From Xenophilus aerolatus (GTDB lineage: Bacteria; Pseudomonadota; Gammaproteobacteria; Burkholderiales; Burkholderiaceae_C): a DNA stretch of 64,000 nucleotides. Shown in pieces: positions 1-20,374 of the stretch; the stretch's first letter is position 1, and every line of letters begins with the position of its first letter. Both the position numbers and the translations under genes were made by a program. Location: the NCBI GenBank assembly GCA_030418545.1, contig QAIB01000006.1:1-64000 (forward strand), given 5' to 3'. The notes beneath the pieces are model-generated. The model did no database searches, had not been told where the DNA came from, and saw only the letters and a program-made list of their open reading frames with translations.

Positions 1-1005
1 CCGCCCCGCCCGGGGCGCCGCGACGAAGGCGCGCAAGGCCTCGTGTTCGGCCTGCGCCGGATCGCCCGGCGCGGGCGTGGCGGCGGCGAAGTCGGCATGC
101 ACCAGGGCCAGCACCTCCAGCTTGGCCGCCGCCACGCCGCGCTGGTCGACCAGCGCCGCCTCCCGCAGCGCCGCGAGCCGCGCCTGGAATTCGGGCGACG
201 CCACGCGCTGCTGCGCCGCCGGGCTGCGCCGGTAGCCCGGCGCCGCCTCGACGTCGATGTACAGCAGGTTCAGGTGCAGCCGCGACGACGGGCTGTAGGG
301 GCTGTGCTTGCCGGGGTCGTGGGGGAACAGGGCGTGCAGCGGGTTCAGGCCGATCGCCTGCGCGCCCAGCCGCGCGGCAGGTGCTGCCAGAGCGGCGAGG
401 TCACCGAAATCGCCGATGCCCCACTGCCGCGCCGAACGCAGGCCGTAGAGCTGCACCGCGATGCCCCAGTGGCGCGGCCCGGGCTCGCCGCCCTCGTCCT
501 GGCCGGGCACGTAGCAGCGCGCGGGCGCAGCGATGACCAGCGACTCGTCCGGCCGGCCCTCGATGCGCAGCCGGTGGTAGCCCATGGGCAGGGCCTCGGT
601 GATCGTGGCGATGCGCTCCGCGATCCATTGCCCGTCCACCTCGCGGCGCTCGCGCTCCTCCATGCCGTCGAGGGCCAGGCTGCCGCGCCGGACTTCGCCC
701 TGCTCGTCGGTGAGCGACCAGTCGGCGCCCGAAGCGCCGGCGGCCAGGCGCAGCGGCACGCGCAGCGCCTCGCCGGCCTGCACGAGCTGCACGGGTGGCA
801 GTGCGCGGCGCCATTGCGCGGCCTCGCGTGCCGCGAGTTCGGCTTCCCACGCCGGCGCGTCGTCGGGCGCATGGCTGCCGAATCCGAATTCGGCCAGCAG
901 CGCCGCCAGCTGCGCGGGCGCGACTTCGACCCGCCGGCCCCACACGTCGTGGTAGTTCGTGGCGATGCCCGCCCGCAGGCAGGCGCGGTGCAGCGCTTCA
1001 AGCAT
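1..1005 (-). CDS. malQ: 4-alpha-glucanotransferase (MalQ), N-terminal part, truncated by window edge
   Basis: Transfers alpha-1,4-glucan segments between maltodextrins (amylomaltase, GH77) in the cytoplasm. The visible 335 residues start MLEALHRACLRAGI. An N-terminal beta-rich region is followed by the start of the GH77 barrel: LYGLRSARQWGIGDFGDL near residue 190 and GLNPLHALFPHDPGKHSPYSPS near 220, both typical of the family. The catalytic half lies beyond base 1, so activity cannot be judged. The ATG overlaps the end of treZ (ATGCTTGA), so the two are translationally coupled. In related clusters treY follows malQ, which would place it just outside this window. Family is certain; it could in principle be fused to treY outside the window. 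Confidence 0.9.
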   Translation of the reverse strand, partial: MLEALHRACLRAGIATNYHDVWGRRVEVAPAQLAALLAEFGFGSHAPDDAPAWEAELAAREAAQWRRALPPVQLVQAGEALRVPLRLAAGASGADWSLTDEQGEVRRGSLALDGMEERERREVDGQWIAERIATITEALPMGYHRLRIEGRPDESLVIAAPARCYVPGQDEGGEPGPRHWGIAVQLYGLRSARQWGIGDFGDLAALAAPAARLGAQAIGLNPLHALFPHDPGKHSPYSPSSRLHLNLLYIDVEAAPGYRRSPAAQQRVASPEFQARLAALREAALVDQRGVAAAKLEVLALVHADFAAATPAPGDPAQAEHEALRAFVAAPRAGR

Positions 1006-2866
1006 GCGGGGCGTCCTCGAGGGCCACGCAGAGGGCGCCTGGTTCCAGGTGCAGGCCACCGGCCTGCACCCGGCAGGCGCGCTCGTAGATGACGCGGCCG
1101 GGCGGCGCCGCCGCATGCGCCGGCCCGGTGCCGAGGTTGAGCACCATCTGCAGGTGCACAAGCGAGCTGCCGCCGTCGAGCAGCCACTGCAGGTACAGCA
1201 CCTGGCCGTCGACGTGCCAGAGGCCACTGCCCGGCCGCGAGGGCAGCCGTGGCGCGATCTCGCGCGCACGCACGGCGAGCACGGCGCGGGTGTCTTCCAG
1301 GGCGCGGGCGTGCATGCCGCCTTGCGCCTCTTCGGCATTCAGTCGCGAGGCCGCGAAAGTGGCCTCTGCATTGGGGTCGGGAATCTGCGCCAGCGCGGCT
1401 TCGTTCTCGAAGGCGGCGAAGCGGCCGAACTCCTCGCGCCGGCCGCGCGACACCGCCTCGGCCAGCTCCGGCCCGAAATCGCAGAAGTACAGGAAGGGCG
1501 AACTGGCCGCGAACTCCTCGCCCATGAACAGCATCGGCGCGTGCGGCGACAGCAGCACCGCGGCGCGTGCGCCCTGCACGCGCGCCGGGTCGGCCAGCGC
1601 GTCGATGCGGTCGCCGAAGGCCCGGTTGCCGACCTGGTCGTGCGTCTGCAGGAAGGAGACGAAGGCGCCGTGCGGCAGGCCCGACGGGTCTTCGCCGCGG
1701 GGCTCGCCGCTGCGGAAGGCCGAGGCCTGGCCGGTATAGAGAAAGCCCTGGGCCAGCGCGCGGCCGAACTGCTCGGTGGGCGCCTCGGCGAAGTCGAGGT
1801 AGTAGCCGTCGGTCTCGCCGGTGAGCAGCACGTGCGCCGCATGGTGCAGGTCGTCGTTCCACTGCGCGGTCGCGATCTCGGCGACTCCCTGCGCGTCGCG
1901 GCCCAGGAAGCGGGCCTGGTTGAGGTCGTTCTCCAGCACGACGTGCACCGCGCGGTCGCGGCCCGGGCCCTCGCGCAGCGCCCGGCAGATCGACGCGACG
2001 ATGTGCTCGTCGGAGTCGTCGCGGATGGCGTGCACCGCGTCCAGCCGCAGGCCGTCGAGGTGGAACTCCTCGATCCAGTACAGCGCGTTCTGGATGAAGA
2101 AGGCGCGCACCGCCTCGCGGCCCTCGCCGTCGAAGTTGATGGCCGCGCCCCAGGGTGTCTTGTGGGCCGGGTTGAAGAAGGCGGGGCAGTAGGTGTGGAG
2201 GTAGTTGCCTTCGGGCCCGAAGTGGTTGTAGACCACGTCGAGCAACACCATGAGCCCCAGCGCGTGGGCCTCGTCGACGAAGGCACGCAGGTCGTCCGGC
2301 CGGCCGTAGGCGCTGTCGGGCGCGAAGAGCAGCACGCCGTCGTAGCCCCAGTTGCGCCGGCCGGGGAAGTCGGCCACGGGCATGAGTTCGACCGCGGTGA
2401 TGCCCAGGGCCGCCAGTTCCGGCAGGCGCCGGCGTGCGGCATCGAAGCTGCCCTCGGGCGTGAAGGTGCCCACGTGCAGTTCGTAGATCACGGCTTCGGA
2501 CCAGGGCCGGCCGCGCCAGGCCGTGTCCTTCCACGCGTAGGCGGCCGGGTCGACGACCTCGCTCGGGCCGTGCACGTCCTCGGGGTTGGCACGCGAGGCC
2601 GGGTCGGGCACGCGCAGCCCGTCCGGCAGCGCGAAGCGGTACAGCTCGCCGGGCAAGGCGTCGGGGACCTCGAGCTCGTACCAGCCGCCGCTGCGCGGCG
2701 CCATCGGCTGCGCCTCCCACCGGGCCTCGTCGGCAGCGCCGGGCAGGCGCCGCTCGAGGCGAACGCCGTCGAGCATGTCGATGCCCGGCGCCCAGAGCGA
2801 GAAGCGCACGCCGCCGCCGTCGAGCACGGTCGGACCGAATCGCATGGCAGCGCCATGGGTTTTCAT
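998..2866 (-). CDS. treZ: Malto-oligosyltrehalose trehalohydrolase (TreZ)
   Basis: Releases free trehalose from maltooligosyl-trehalose, the second step of the TreY/TreZ route from glycogen to trehalose; GH13, cytoplasmic. The 622-residue protein has an N-terminal E-set domain (FSLWAPGIDMLDG near 25), then the barrel with VYNHFGPEGNY, the nucleophile strand DGLRLDAVHAI, the acid/base strand VVLENDLNQ and FLQTHDQVGN. Length is usual for TreZ (about 580-620). It starts 29 bp after the membrane-protein gene and overlaps malQ by 8 bp, so it belongs to the same minus-strand operon. A second ATG at codon 8 is a possible alternative start; neither has a good ribosome binding site. Confidence 0.93.
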   Translation of the reverse strand: MKTHGAAMRFGPTVLDGGGVRFSLWAPGIDMLDGVRLERRLPGAADEARWEAQPMAPRSGGWYELEVPDALPGELYRFALPDGLRVPDPASRANPEDVHGPSEVVDPAAYAWKDTAWRGRPWSEAVIYELHVGTFTPEGSFDAARRRLPELAALGITAVELMPVADFPGRRNWGYDGVLLFAPDSAYGRPDDLRAFVDEAHALGLMVLLDVVYNHFGPEGNYLHTYCPAFFNPAHKTPWGAAINFDGEGREAVRAFFIQNALYWIEEFHLDGLRLDAVHAIRDDSDEHIVASICRALREGPGRDRAVHVVLENDLNQARFLGRDAQGVAEIATAQWNDDLHHAAHVLLTGETDGYYLDFAEAPTEQFGRALAQGFLYTGQASAFRSGEPRGEDPSGLPHGAFVSFLQTHDQVGNRAFGDRIDALADPARVQGARAAVLLSPHAPMLFMGEEFAASSPFLYFCDFGPELAEAVSRGRREEFGRFAAFENEAALAQIPDPNAEATFAASRLNAEEAQGGMHARALEDTRAVLAVRAREIAPRLPSRPGSGLWHVDGQVLYLQWLLDGGSSLVHLQMVLNLGTGPAHAAAPPGRVIYERACRVQAGGLHLEPGALCVALEDAPHA

Positions 2867-2895
2867 TGGAGAACTTTCGAAAAGAACCGACAGGG

Positions 2896-3764
2896 TCAGA
2901 TGGGCGGCGGCGGATCGCCGGGCCGCCGGGGGATCAGGGGTTCGCCACCCGAGCGGCGCGGCGCGGGGGACGGCAGCAACTCGTCCGCAGGCAGGGCGGC
3001 ATCCACCGGCGCGGCAGCCGCCTCTTCGGCCAGGCTCTCGCCGGCACGCGCGACGCGATCCGCCGGCGACGGCGCGGGCGGCGGCGTGCCTTCACCCGGC
3101 ACCCCGTCGCGCGGCAGCCATTCGTCGATGCGGCGCGCCGCCCAGTCCTTGCCGGCGAGGCCGAAGGCCAGCGCGACGGCGAACACGAAGCCCGCGAGGA
3201 TCACGATGAAGCTCTCGCGCACGATGTCGCCGCCGACCTTGACCTGGTCCAGCGCGATCAGGATCACGAAGACCAGCACCGCGTACTGGGCCACCTTCGA
3301 GAAGAAGAAGGCGTCGCGCACCCCGACGTTGCGGCAGTAGGTCAGCACGGCGTCGCCCACGAAGCGCGCGAAGTACGAGCCGAAGGCCAGCACCAGCAGC
3401 GCGACGAAGATGTTGGGCACGAACCAGACCACCCGCCCCAGCAGGTCGGTTACATAGGTCAGTCCCAGCCCGTTGAAGGCGACGATCAGCGCCGCGAGGA
3501 TCACGACCCAGTAGGCCAGCACCCCCACCACGCCGGTGGTGTCGATCTTCATGCCGCCCTGGCGCAGGAAGCCGTCCAGCCCGGCGCGCTCGGTGAGCAC
3601 CGGGAAGTTGATTGCGCGCAGGGCCCGCGTGACGGCGAAGCGCACCACCTTGGCGATGAGCCAGCCGGCCACCACGATGAGCGCGGCGAACAGCAGGCGC
3701 GGAATGAACGCGCCGATCTGGAACAGCATCGCGCGCACGGGCTCCAGGTGAAAGCCGAAATCGT

Positions 3765-3768
<4 letters not shown>
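2896..3768 (-). CDS. MscS-like conserved-TM-helix membrane protein inside the trehalose operon
   Basis: Inner-membrane protein of 290 residues with five clear hydrophobic segments near residues 18-40, 78-103, 110-135, 160-180 and 188-208. The last carries [15 protein letters not shown], matching the conserved turn (FGLGGRD) of the TM-helix family related to small mechanosensitive channels. It lacks the beta-domain of MscS; instead a proline-rich tail of about 65 residues is probably cytoplasmic. The ATG overlaps the treS stop as ATGA, and a perfect AAGGAGG lies 6 bases upstream inside treS, so translation is coupled to the trehalose enzyme. Placement suggests a role in turgor or solute release, but that is inference from position. 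Topology is clear; gating function is not shown. Confidence 0.85.
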
Positions 3769-7118
<3,350 letters not shown>

Positions 7119-7149
7119 GCGGCCTCCATTCCTTCGTCGTTCTTGTCGT

Positions 7150-9192
<2,043 letters not shown>

Positions 9193-9271
9193 GTCATCGG
9201 TCTCGTTGTGGGGCCGGCTCGGTGCACCGCGGCCTGGAGCATGAACGATGCCGGGTGCGATGCCAAGTGAT

Positions 9272-11155
<1,884 letters not shown>

Positions 11156-11255
11156 GGAGGGGCGGGAACTGAACCCGGTTATAGGCCGCAGCCGCTCTGC
11201 CACGCCGCGGGGTTCGGCTGAGGGTCCTGTCGGACGATGCCCCTGTTCGGCAGAT

Positions 11256-11320
11256 CGTCACGTTCGTTACGAATTTGGCGCAAGCCCATGCGCGGCGAGG
11301 GCTGCGGGCCGATCGCACTT
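11256..11320 (+). repeat. 65-bp dispersed intergenic repeat, copy A
   Basis: This stretch between glgX and glgB begins with the imperfect palindrome CGTCACGTTCGTTACG and ends with GGGCCGATCGCACTT. It aligns without gaps over exactly 65 positions with two other intergenic stretches, 36093-36157 (minus) and 58919-58983 (plus). The shared core is an opening palindrome CGTnACGnnnGTnACG, then TTTGGC at offset 19 and GGCCGATyGCACTT at the end. No coding function is seen. Such elements could be mobile palindromes or regulator targets; the sequence alone does not decide. Confidence 0.75.
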
Positions 11321-11345
11321 CGGCGCCCGGGGCCGATGCGCAGGC

Positions 11346-13463
<2,118 letters not shown>

Positions 13464-13655
13464 GGGGTCGCTCGCTGTGTTCTGAGGTGTGATGCGATGA
13501 ACTTAGAAGAATGCGGCGGTGCAGCATGTAGGACGAGGCTGCAAAGCGAGGGCGAGGCCGGCGCGTGGCCGCAGACGCCGAGGTGTCAGGGCACCCGACA
13601 CGGCCCATGCAGAATGCGCCCGCCGCGCCTCGGCGGCCCGCCAGGAAACCGCTCC

Positions 13656-14522
13656 ATGCCCACCCCCGATCCTTCGCCGCCGCCCGTGGTCATCCGCGCG
13701 TCGGCCACCGTGCTGATGGTGCGCGACGGCCCCGCGGGGCTGGAAGTCTTCATGGTGCAGCGGCATGCGGGTTCCGACGTGCACGGCGGCTCGTACGTCT
13801 TCCCGGGCGGCAAGGTCGACGCGGCCGACGGCGCGCCGGCGCTGCGCGAACGGGTCGACCTGCCTTCCTCGCAACTGCGCGAGCGCCTGCACGAGCCGCA
13901 GCTGGACGCGGAGGCCGCCCTGGCCCTGCACGTGGCCGCGGCACGCGAGGCCTTCGAGGAATGCGGGGTGCTCTTCGCGCGCGGCGACGGGCCCGCGCGG
14001 CCACCGATGCGCGCGGAGCAGCCCTTCGCGGAGGCCCTGGCGGCCGCCGGCCTGCGCGTCGCGGCCTCGGCGCTGCATCCGTTCTCGCGCTGGATCACAC
14101 CGCTGAACTCGGTGTCCTCGCCCGGCAAGCGTTTCGACACCCGCTTCTTCGTCGCCGCCCTTCCGGACGGCCAGGAGGCGATGCACGACAACCACGAGGC
14201 GGTGCACAGCGTGTGGCTGCGCCCGTACGACGCCCTGCAGCGCTACTGGGACGGCGAGATCGCCCTGCTACCGCCGCAGATCATGAGCCTCGCACAACTC
14301 GGCCGCGCGGCCGACGTGACCAGCCTGCTCGCCGAGACGGCGTCCCGGCCGCCCCACACGGTGCGCCCCCATGTCTGCCAGGTCGATGGCGTGACGACCA
14401 TGGCCTACCCCGGCGACCCGCTGCACGCCGAGCGCGAGCGGGTCATGCCCGGGCCGCTGCGCCTGCTGGTGCGCGGGCGGCGCTTCGAACCGGTGGACGG
14501 CTTCGGCGGCTTCCGCCGCTAG
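13656..14522 (+). CDS. Nudix hydrolase with an interrupted Nudix box (NUDT19-like)
   Basis: Likely hydrolyses a nucleoside-diphosphate-linked compound such as CoA or a sugar nucleotide; the true substrate is unknown. The 288-residue protein opens [17 protein letters not shown] and has [20 protein letters not shown] near 32-51, then GGKVDAADG. After an insertion of about 35 residues the box resumes as [14 protein letters not shown] near 97-110, which carries the metal-binding REAFEE. An insertion in the Nudix box is a trait of the NUDT19-type family. The C-terminal half ([25 protein letters not shown]) is also typical. The gene stands alone between divergent glgX and katG. Confidence 0.88.
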   Translation: MPTPDPSPPPVVIRASATVLMVRDGPAGLEVFMVQRHAGSDVHGGSYVFPGGKVDAADGAPALRERVDLPSSQLRERLHEPQLDAEAALALHVAAAREAFEECGVLFARGDGPARPPMRAEQPFAEALAAAGLRVAASALHPFSRWITPLNSVSSPGKRFDTRFFVAALPDGQEAMHDNHEAVHSVWLRPYDALQRYWDGEIALLPPQIMSLAQLGRAADVTSLLAETASRPPHTVRPHVCQVDGVTTMAYPGDPLHAERERVMPGPLRLLVRGRRFEPVDGFGGFRR

Positions 14523-14544
14523 GGCGTGCCGCCGCGGGCGGCAT

Positions 14545-16886
<2,342 letters not shown>

Positions 16887-16910
16887 GCTCGGCGCGGTAC
16901 CGCGGAAACG

Positions 16911-16942
16911 AAGCCGGTGGCCGCAAGGCCATCGGCTTTCTT
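16911..16942 (+). terminator. Rho-independent terminator after katG
   Basis: AAGCCGGTGGCC pairs with GGCCATCGGCTT (one G-T wobble) around a GCAA tetraloop, followed by the short T-rich run TTCTT. It starts 25 bp after the katG stop and precedes the convergent small membrane protein gene. Confidence 0.65.
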
Positions 16943-16965
16943 GTGGCCTGCCGTGCGGCCGCCGA

Positions 16966-17136
16966 TCAGCGCGGCAGCACGCCGATCGCCACGAAAAGCA
17001 GCATGCCCACGGCGATCACGCCGAAGCACACCCCGCCGCCGAGCGCGACCAGCGCGAGGTACTCCTCGTCGTAGCGGCCGAGCCAGCCTCTCCATCCGCC
17101 GGTGCGGGGCTCCGGCACCATTGCGTGTTCCAACAT
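16966..17136 (-). CDS. Small single-span membrane protein (56 aa)
   Basis: Encodes 56 residues starting [18 protein letters not shown] polar, charged N-terminus containing [16 protein letters not shown] leads into a hydrophobic helix (about residues 28-54) with the core [17 protein letters not shown], ending VLPR. AGGAG sits 7 bases upstream of the ATG, a strong reason to treat it as real. Codon third positions are G/C-rich as in its neighbours. I do not recognise the family. It lies between convergent katG and the HU gene. Confidence 0.65.
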   Translation of the reverse strand: MLEHAMVPEPRTGGWRGWLGRYDEEYLALVALGGGVCFGVIAVGMLLFVAIGVLPR

Positions 17137-17270
17137 TGCGCACTCCTGCTGACAACCCGCTCCCTGACGCCCGGCAGTTTAGGACGGCAATGGCGGCACG
17201 GCCATGTCATGGCGCAAAGGCTCCCATCGAAGGCGTAGGGCACTTCGCCCCCCGCACCCGGCGCCCGGCC

Positions 17271-17299
17271 CAAAGAAAAAGGCCCCGGAAAGGGGCCTT
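17271..17299 (-). terminator. Rho-independent terminator of the HU gene
   Basis: On the minus strand AAGGCCCC and GGGGCCTT form an 8-bp stem with a 5-base loop, followed by TTTTTCTTTG. It lies 24 bp after the HU stop codon. Confidence 0.85.
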
Positions 17300-17322
17300 C
17301 GATGCGTCTCGGCGGTGGCCGA

Positions 17323-17679
17323 TTACTTCTTGGCGGCCTTCTTGGCCGGCGCCTTCTTGGCGGCCGGCTTGGCAGCGGCCTTGTCGGCCTTGCGCTTGGC
17401 AGCCTTGGGGTCGACGGCGGCCTTGAAGGCAGCGCCGGCGACGAACTTCGGCACCTTCTGCGCGGCGATCTTGATCTTCTCGCCAGCCTGGGGGTTGAAG
17501 CCCGTGCGCGCGGCACGCGACACCTGCTTGAAGGTGCCGAAGCCGACCAGCGACACGCTGTCGCCCTTCTTCACGGCACCGACGATGGTGCTCGTCACGG
17601 TTTCCAGGATGCGGCCCGCTTCGGCCTTGGACACGCCGTGGGCGGCGACGATCTTCTCGATGAACTCAACGCGATTCAA
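17323..17679 (-). CDS. HU-family DNA-binding protein with Lys/Ala-rich tail (TTG start)
   Basis: Nucleoid-associated protein of 118 residues. The HU/IHF core (1-90) contains NRVEFIEKIVAAHGVSKAEA and the DNA-binding arm GFGTFKQVSRAARTGFNPQ with the GFNP turn, near 46-64. A C-terminal tail of about 28 residues rich in AAKK and PAKK resembles histone H1 tails seen in Burkholderiales HU-like proteins. The start is TTG at 17679: AAGGAG lies 5 bases upstream and the HU alignment begins exactly there, while upstream in-frame codons are not HU-like. A strong terminator follows. The tail probably adds non-specific DNA binding. Confidence 0.93.
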   Translation of the reverse strand: MNRVEFIEKIVAAHGVSKAEAGRILETVTSTIVGAVKKGDSVSLVGFGTFKQVSRAARTGFNPQAGEKIKIAAQKVPKFVAGAAFKAAVDPKAAKRKADKAAAKPAAKKAPAKKAAKK

Positions 17680-17886
17680 AACTGCTCCTTGGATGCAAGA
17701 ACGCCCGCAGGCGGGACGCTGCAGGCGGGCCGCAAGTGTAGTCGTGCCTCGCGGGCCCAGATCGTCCGCAACACTTCGGCGGGCGCGGCACGACCGAAGC
17801 GATGCGGCGCGCCGGCATCGTGCATGTCCGCGCCCCGGCCCCGGCCGGCGCACGCGGCCACCGGAACCCGTGCTGGCAGGCCGGGT

Positions 17887-18177
17887 CTAGAGGCCGGCCA
17901 CGATCCGCATGTCGCGGTCGGCGCCGTCACCGAGCGCGGCCAGCGCCGCCTGGTAGGCCGGGCTGTCATGGGCCGCCACGGCCTGTTCCACGGACTCGAA
18001 CTCGAGCACGACGGTGCGCTGCATCAATCCCGATTCGTAGACGGTCGAGGGCTCTCCACGTGCCAGGAAGCGGCCTCCTGCGGCTGTGAGCGCGGGGCCG
18101 GCGAGCTTGGCGTAGGCCGCCACCTTCTCCGGGTTCTTCATCTCGCGGTAGGTCGTGACCCAGTAGGCCTTGGGCAT
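17887..18177 (-). CDS. DUF1330 domain protein
   Basis: Ninety-six residues covering one DUF1330 domain, a ferredoxin-like dimeric alpha+beta barrel fold. Typical features are MPKAYWVTTYREMKNPEKVA at the start, LTAAGGRFLARGEPSTVYES in the middle and VVLEFESVEQAVAAHDSPAY near 60-80. The biochemical role is unknown for the family. It starts 12 bp after the iron alcohol dehydrogenase stop on the same strand, so the two are probably co-transcribed. This suggests a part in the same catabolic route. Confidence 0.88.
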   Translation of the reverse strand: MPKAYWVTTYREMKNPEKVAAYAKLAGPALTAAGGRFLARGEPSTVYESGLMQRTVVLEFESVEQAVAAHDSPAYQAALAALGDGADRDMRIVAGL

Positions 18178-18189
18178 GGTGGTGTCTCC

Positions 18190-19329
18190 TTACATGCTGG
18201 CTTCGAGCATCGCTTCGTAATCCGATTCGGATGCGACGCGCGGATTGGTGCGGTGGCTGTGGTCCTTCAGGGCGCCGCGGACGATCGCGGGGAACATCGC
18301 GCGCGTCACGCCCAGCTGGGCCAGGCCGGTCGGCAAGCCGAGCCGCCCGGTCATGGCGCGCACGGACGGGCCCACCTCCGCCCCGCTGCCCAGGCCCATG
18401 GCCTGGGCCATGCGGTCGAGCTTGTCCTGCTCGCGCACCGAGGCGGCCGCCTCGTTGAACGCGATCACCGCCGGCAGGAAGATCGCGTTCAGCGTGCCGT
18501 GGTGCAGCCGCGGATCGACGCCACCGAGCGAATGGCTCAGGCTGTGCACGCAACCCAGCCCCTTCTGGAATGCCAGCGCGCCCTGCATCGACGCGCTCAT
18601 CATGTTCAGGCGCGCGTCGCGGTCCTCGCCCTGGCGTGTCGCGCGCTCGATGTGGCGCCACGCGCGCCGCAGCCCGTCGAGCGCGATGCCGTCCGCAGGC
18701 GGATTGAAGGCCGGCGACAGGAAGGTCTCGATGCAATGCGCGATCGCATCCATGCCCGTGGCGGCCGTCAACGCCGGCGGCAGGCCCAGCGTCAGTGCCG
18801 GGTCGCAGATCGCGACCCGCGGCACCACGAAGGGCGAGATCACGCCCACCTTGCGGCCGTCGTCGAGGATGAGGATCGCGCCCCGGCCCACCTCGCTGCC
18901 GGTGCCGGCCGTCGTCGGCACGGCGATGACCGGGGCCGTGCGGGAGGTGATGCGCTCGGCCCCGCCTTCGATCACGGCAAAACTCTGCAGCGGGCCCTCG
19001 TGGGTCGCGCAGACCGCCACGCCCTTGGCGAGATCGATGGACGAACCGCCGCCCACGGCGACCACGCCGTCGCATCCGCCCTCCGCGTACACGGCCACCG
19101 CCGCGCGCACGGCCCCCTCGTTGGGGTTCGGCGGCGTGCCGTCGTAGAGGGCCACGGGGCCGGTCTTCCCGAGTGAAGCCAGGATCGTGTCGATGATGCC
19201 CGCGGCCTTCACGCCGCGGTCGGTCACGACCAGCGGACGACGGATGCCGATCCGCTCGCACTCCTGCCCGAGCAGGCCGATGGCGCCGAAATCGAACTGG
19301 ATCTGGGTGATGTAGTTGATGAGGGCCAT
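18190..19329 (-). CDS. Iron-containing alcohol dehydrogenase
   Basis: NAD(P)-dependent group III dehydrogenase of 379 residues. The N-terminal Rossmann-like part has RRPLVVTDRGVKAAG near 30 and the nucleotide loop GGGSSIDLAKG near 93-103, with PTTAGTGSEVGRGAIL near 138. The C-terminal metal domain contains TGMDAIAHCIE near 190 and the histidine-rich GCVHSLSHSLGG and DPRLHHGTLNA segments near 258-277. Together these supply the Asp/His/His/His ligands. Relatives include 4-hydroxybutyrate and 1,3-propanediol dehydrogenases; the substrate cannot be set from sequence. It forms a likely unit with DUF1330 and is followed upstream by a LysR gene on the same strand. Confidence 0.9.
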   Translation of the reverse strand: MALINYITQIQFDFGAIGLLGQECERIGIRRPLVVTDRGVKAAGIIDTILASLGKTGPVALYDGTPPNPNEGAVRAAVAVYAEGGCDGVVAVGGGSSIDLAKGVAVCATHEGPLQSFAVIEGGAERITSRTAPVIAVPTTAGTGSEVGRGAILILDDGRKVGVISPFVVPRVAICDPALTLGLPPALTAATGMDAIAHCIETFLSPAFNPPADGIALDGLRRAWRHIERATRQGEDRDARLNMMSASMQGALAFQKGLGCVHSLSHSLGGVDPRLHHGTLNAIFLPAVIAFNEAAASVREQDKLDRMAQAMGLGSGAEVGPSVRAMTGRLGLPTGLAQLGVTRAMFPAIVRGALKDHSHRTNPRVASESDYEAMLEASM

Positions 19330-19447
19330 GGCGTCCGCTTGAAATGAGCCGCGGTTATAGCACCGGTCGACCGGGATCGCTACCGACGGCCGCGTCCGCC
19401 CCCGCGACGCGCGGTGGGTGAAGTGCGCCGGACGCCCGCTCCGACGC

Positions 19448-20374
19448 TCAGGGCCGGCGATGGACCAGTTCGTCGATCAGCAGCTGCGCGGCAGGCTGAA
19501 CCGGCCCGCCCTTGCGGGTGACGAGCTCATAGGGTTCACTGCGCGAGGCCAGGGTCACGGGCAGGATGCAGGACATCTGCTGGCGCGCGAAGAACTGTGC
19601 GACTTCGATCGACACCAGGGCCACGAAGGAGGGATTGGCCTGCAGCAGCGCCAGCGTCGCGAAGGCGGAGGTCGTCTCGAGCAGGTGCTGCGGAAAGCGG
19701 ATCCCGCAGTCGCGGAACTCGCCTTCGAGCAACAAGCGCATCGGCATGTTCGCGCGATACACGACCCACCGGTAGGCTGCGAGCTGGTTGAGGGTGAGCT
19801 TCTTCGCGCGCCGCAGGGGATGGGCCACGTTGGCGATCACCGCGAGCGTTTCGTCCTGCAGCTTCACGCTTTCGTAAGCGTGCGGCGCCTGGCTGATGGT
19901 GGTGCGGCAGATCGCCAGGTCGAGCCGGCCGGCGTCGAGTCGGGCCAGCAGCTCCGCGCTCGTGTCCTCGACGATCTCGACGGACAGGTCCGCCTGCCGC
20001 GCGACGAGCGCGGAGATGGCATCGGTGAGCAGCGGCACCGCGCCCATGATGACGCCGGCCGCCACCCGCCCGCCCTGGCCGCGCATGATGCCGACGATCT
20101 CGTCGCGCAAGTGGGCGAGGTCCGTCTGGATCAGGCGGGCGTAACGGATCACGCAGTGGCCCACCGCATTGGGCTCCAGGCCCCGGTTGGTGCGGACGAA
20201 CAGCGGCGAGCCGAAGGTCGTCTCGATCTCCTGCAAGGCCTTGCTCGCCCCCGGTTGCGTCAACGCCACCTGCTGCGAGGCCTTCAGAAGCGAGCCGTGC
20301 TCGGCCAGCGCCACCAGCAGCCGCAGCTGCTTCAGGTGGAGCCTGGAAATGATCGACTGGAGGGGTGGCGTCAT
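19448..20374 (-). CDS. LysR-family transcriptional regulator
   Basis: A 308-residue regulator. The winged helix is at residues 12-70 (LHLKQLRLLVALAEHGSLLKA, then ALTQPGASKALQEIE) and the effector domain at about 95-300 (GRVAAGVIMGAVPLL). It is divergent from the ABC transporter operon starting near 20804 and upstream of the iron dehydrogenase, so it may control both. A TATAAG -10-like box lies on the minus strand at 20392-20397, about 20 bp before the ATG. The intergenic region contains a tandem CTGCAACA repeat. The N-terminus resembles the GbpR/PcaQ subgroup; the ligand is unknown. Confidence 0.92.
   Translation of the reverse strand: MTPPLQSIISRLHLKQLRLLVALAEHGSLLKASQQVALTQPGASKALQEIETTFGSPLFVRTNRGLEPNAVGHCVIRYARLIQTDLAHLRDEIVGIMRGQGGRVAAGVIMGAVPLLTDAISALVARQADLSVEIVEDTSAELLARLDAGRLDLAICRTTISQAPHAYESVKLQDETLAVIANVAHPLRRAKKLTLNQLAAYRWVVYRANMPMRLLLEGEFRDCGIRFPQHLLETTSAFATLALLQANPSFVALVSIEVAQFFARQQMSCILPVTLASRSEPYELVTRKGGPVQPAAQLLIDELVHRRP

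Noticed and set aside
345-2720. A long minus-strand frame of 791 codons across malQ and treZ
   Set aside because: It is out of phase with two clearly recognisable enzymes, is Arg/Ala-rich and has no motif.
17323-17410. Repetitive AAKK-encoding sequence that might be a DNA satellite
   Set aside because: It is the lysine/alanine tail of the HU protein, in frame and followed by a normal terminator.
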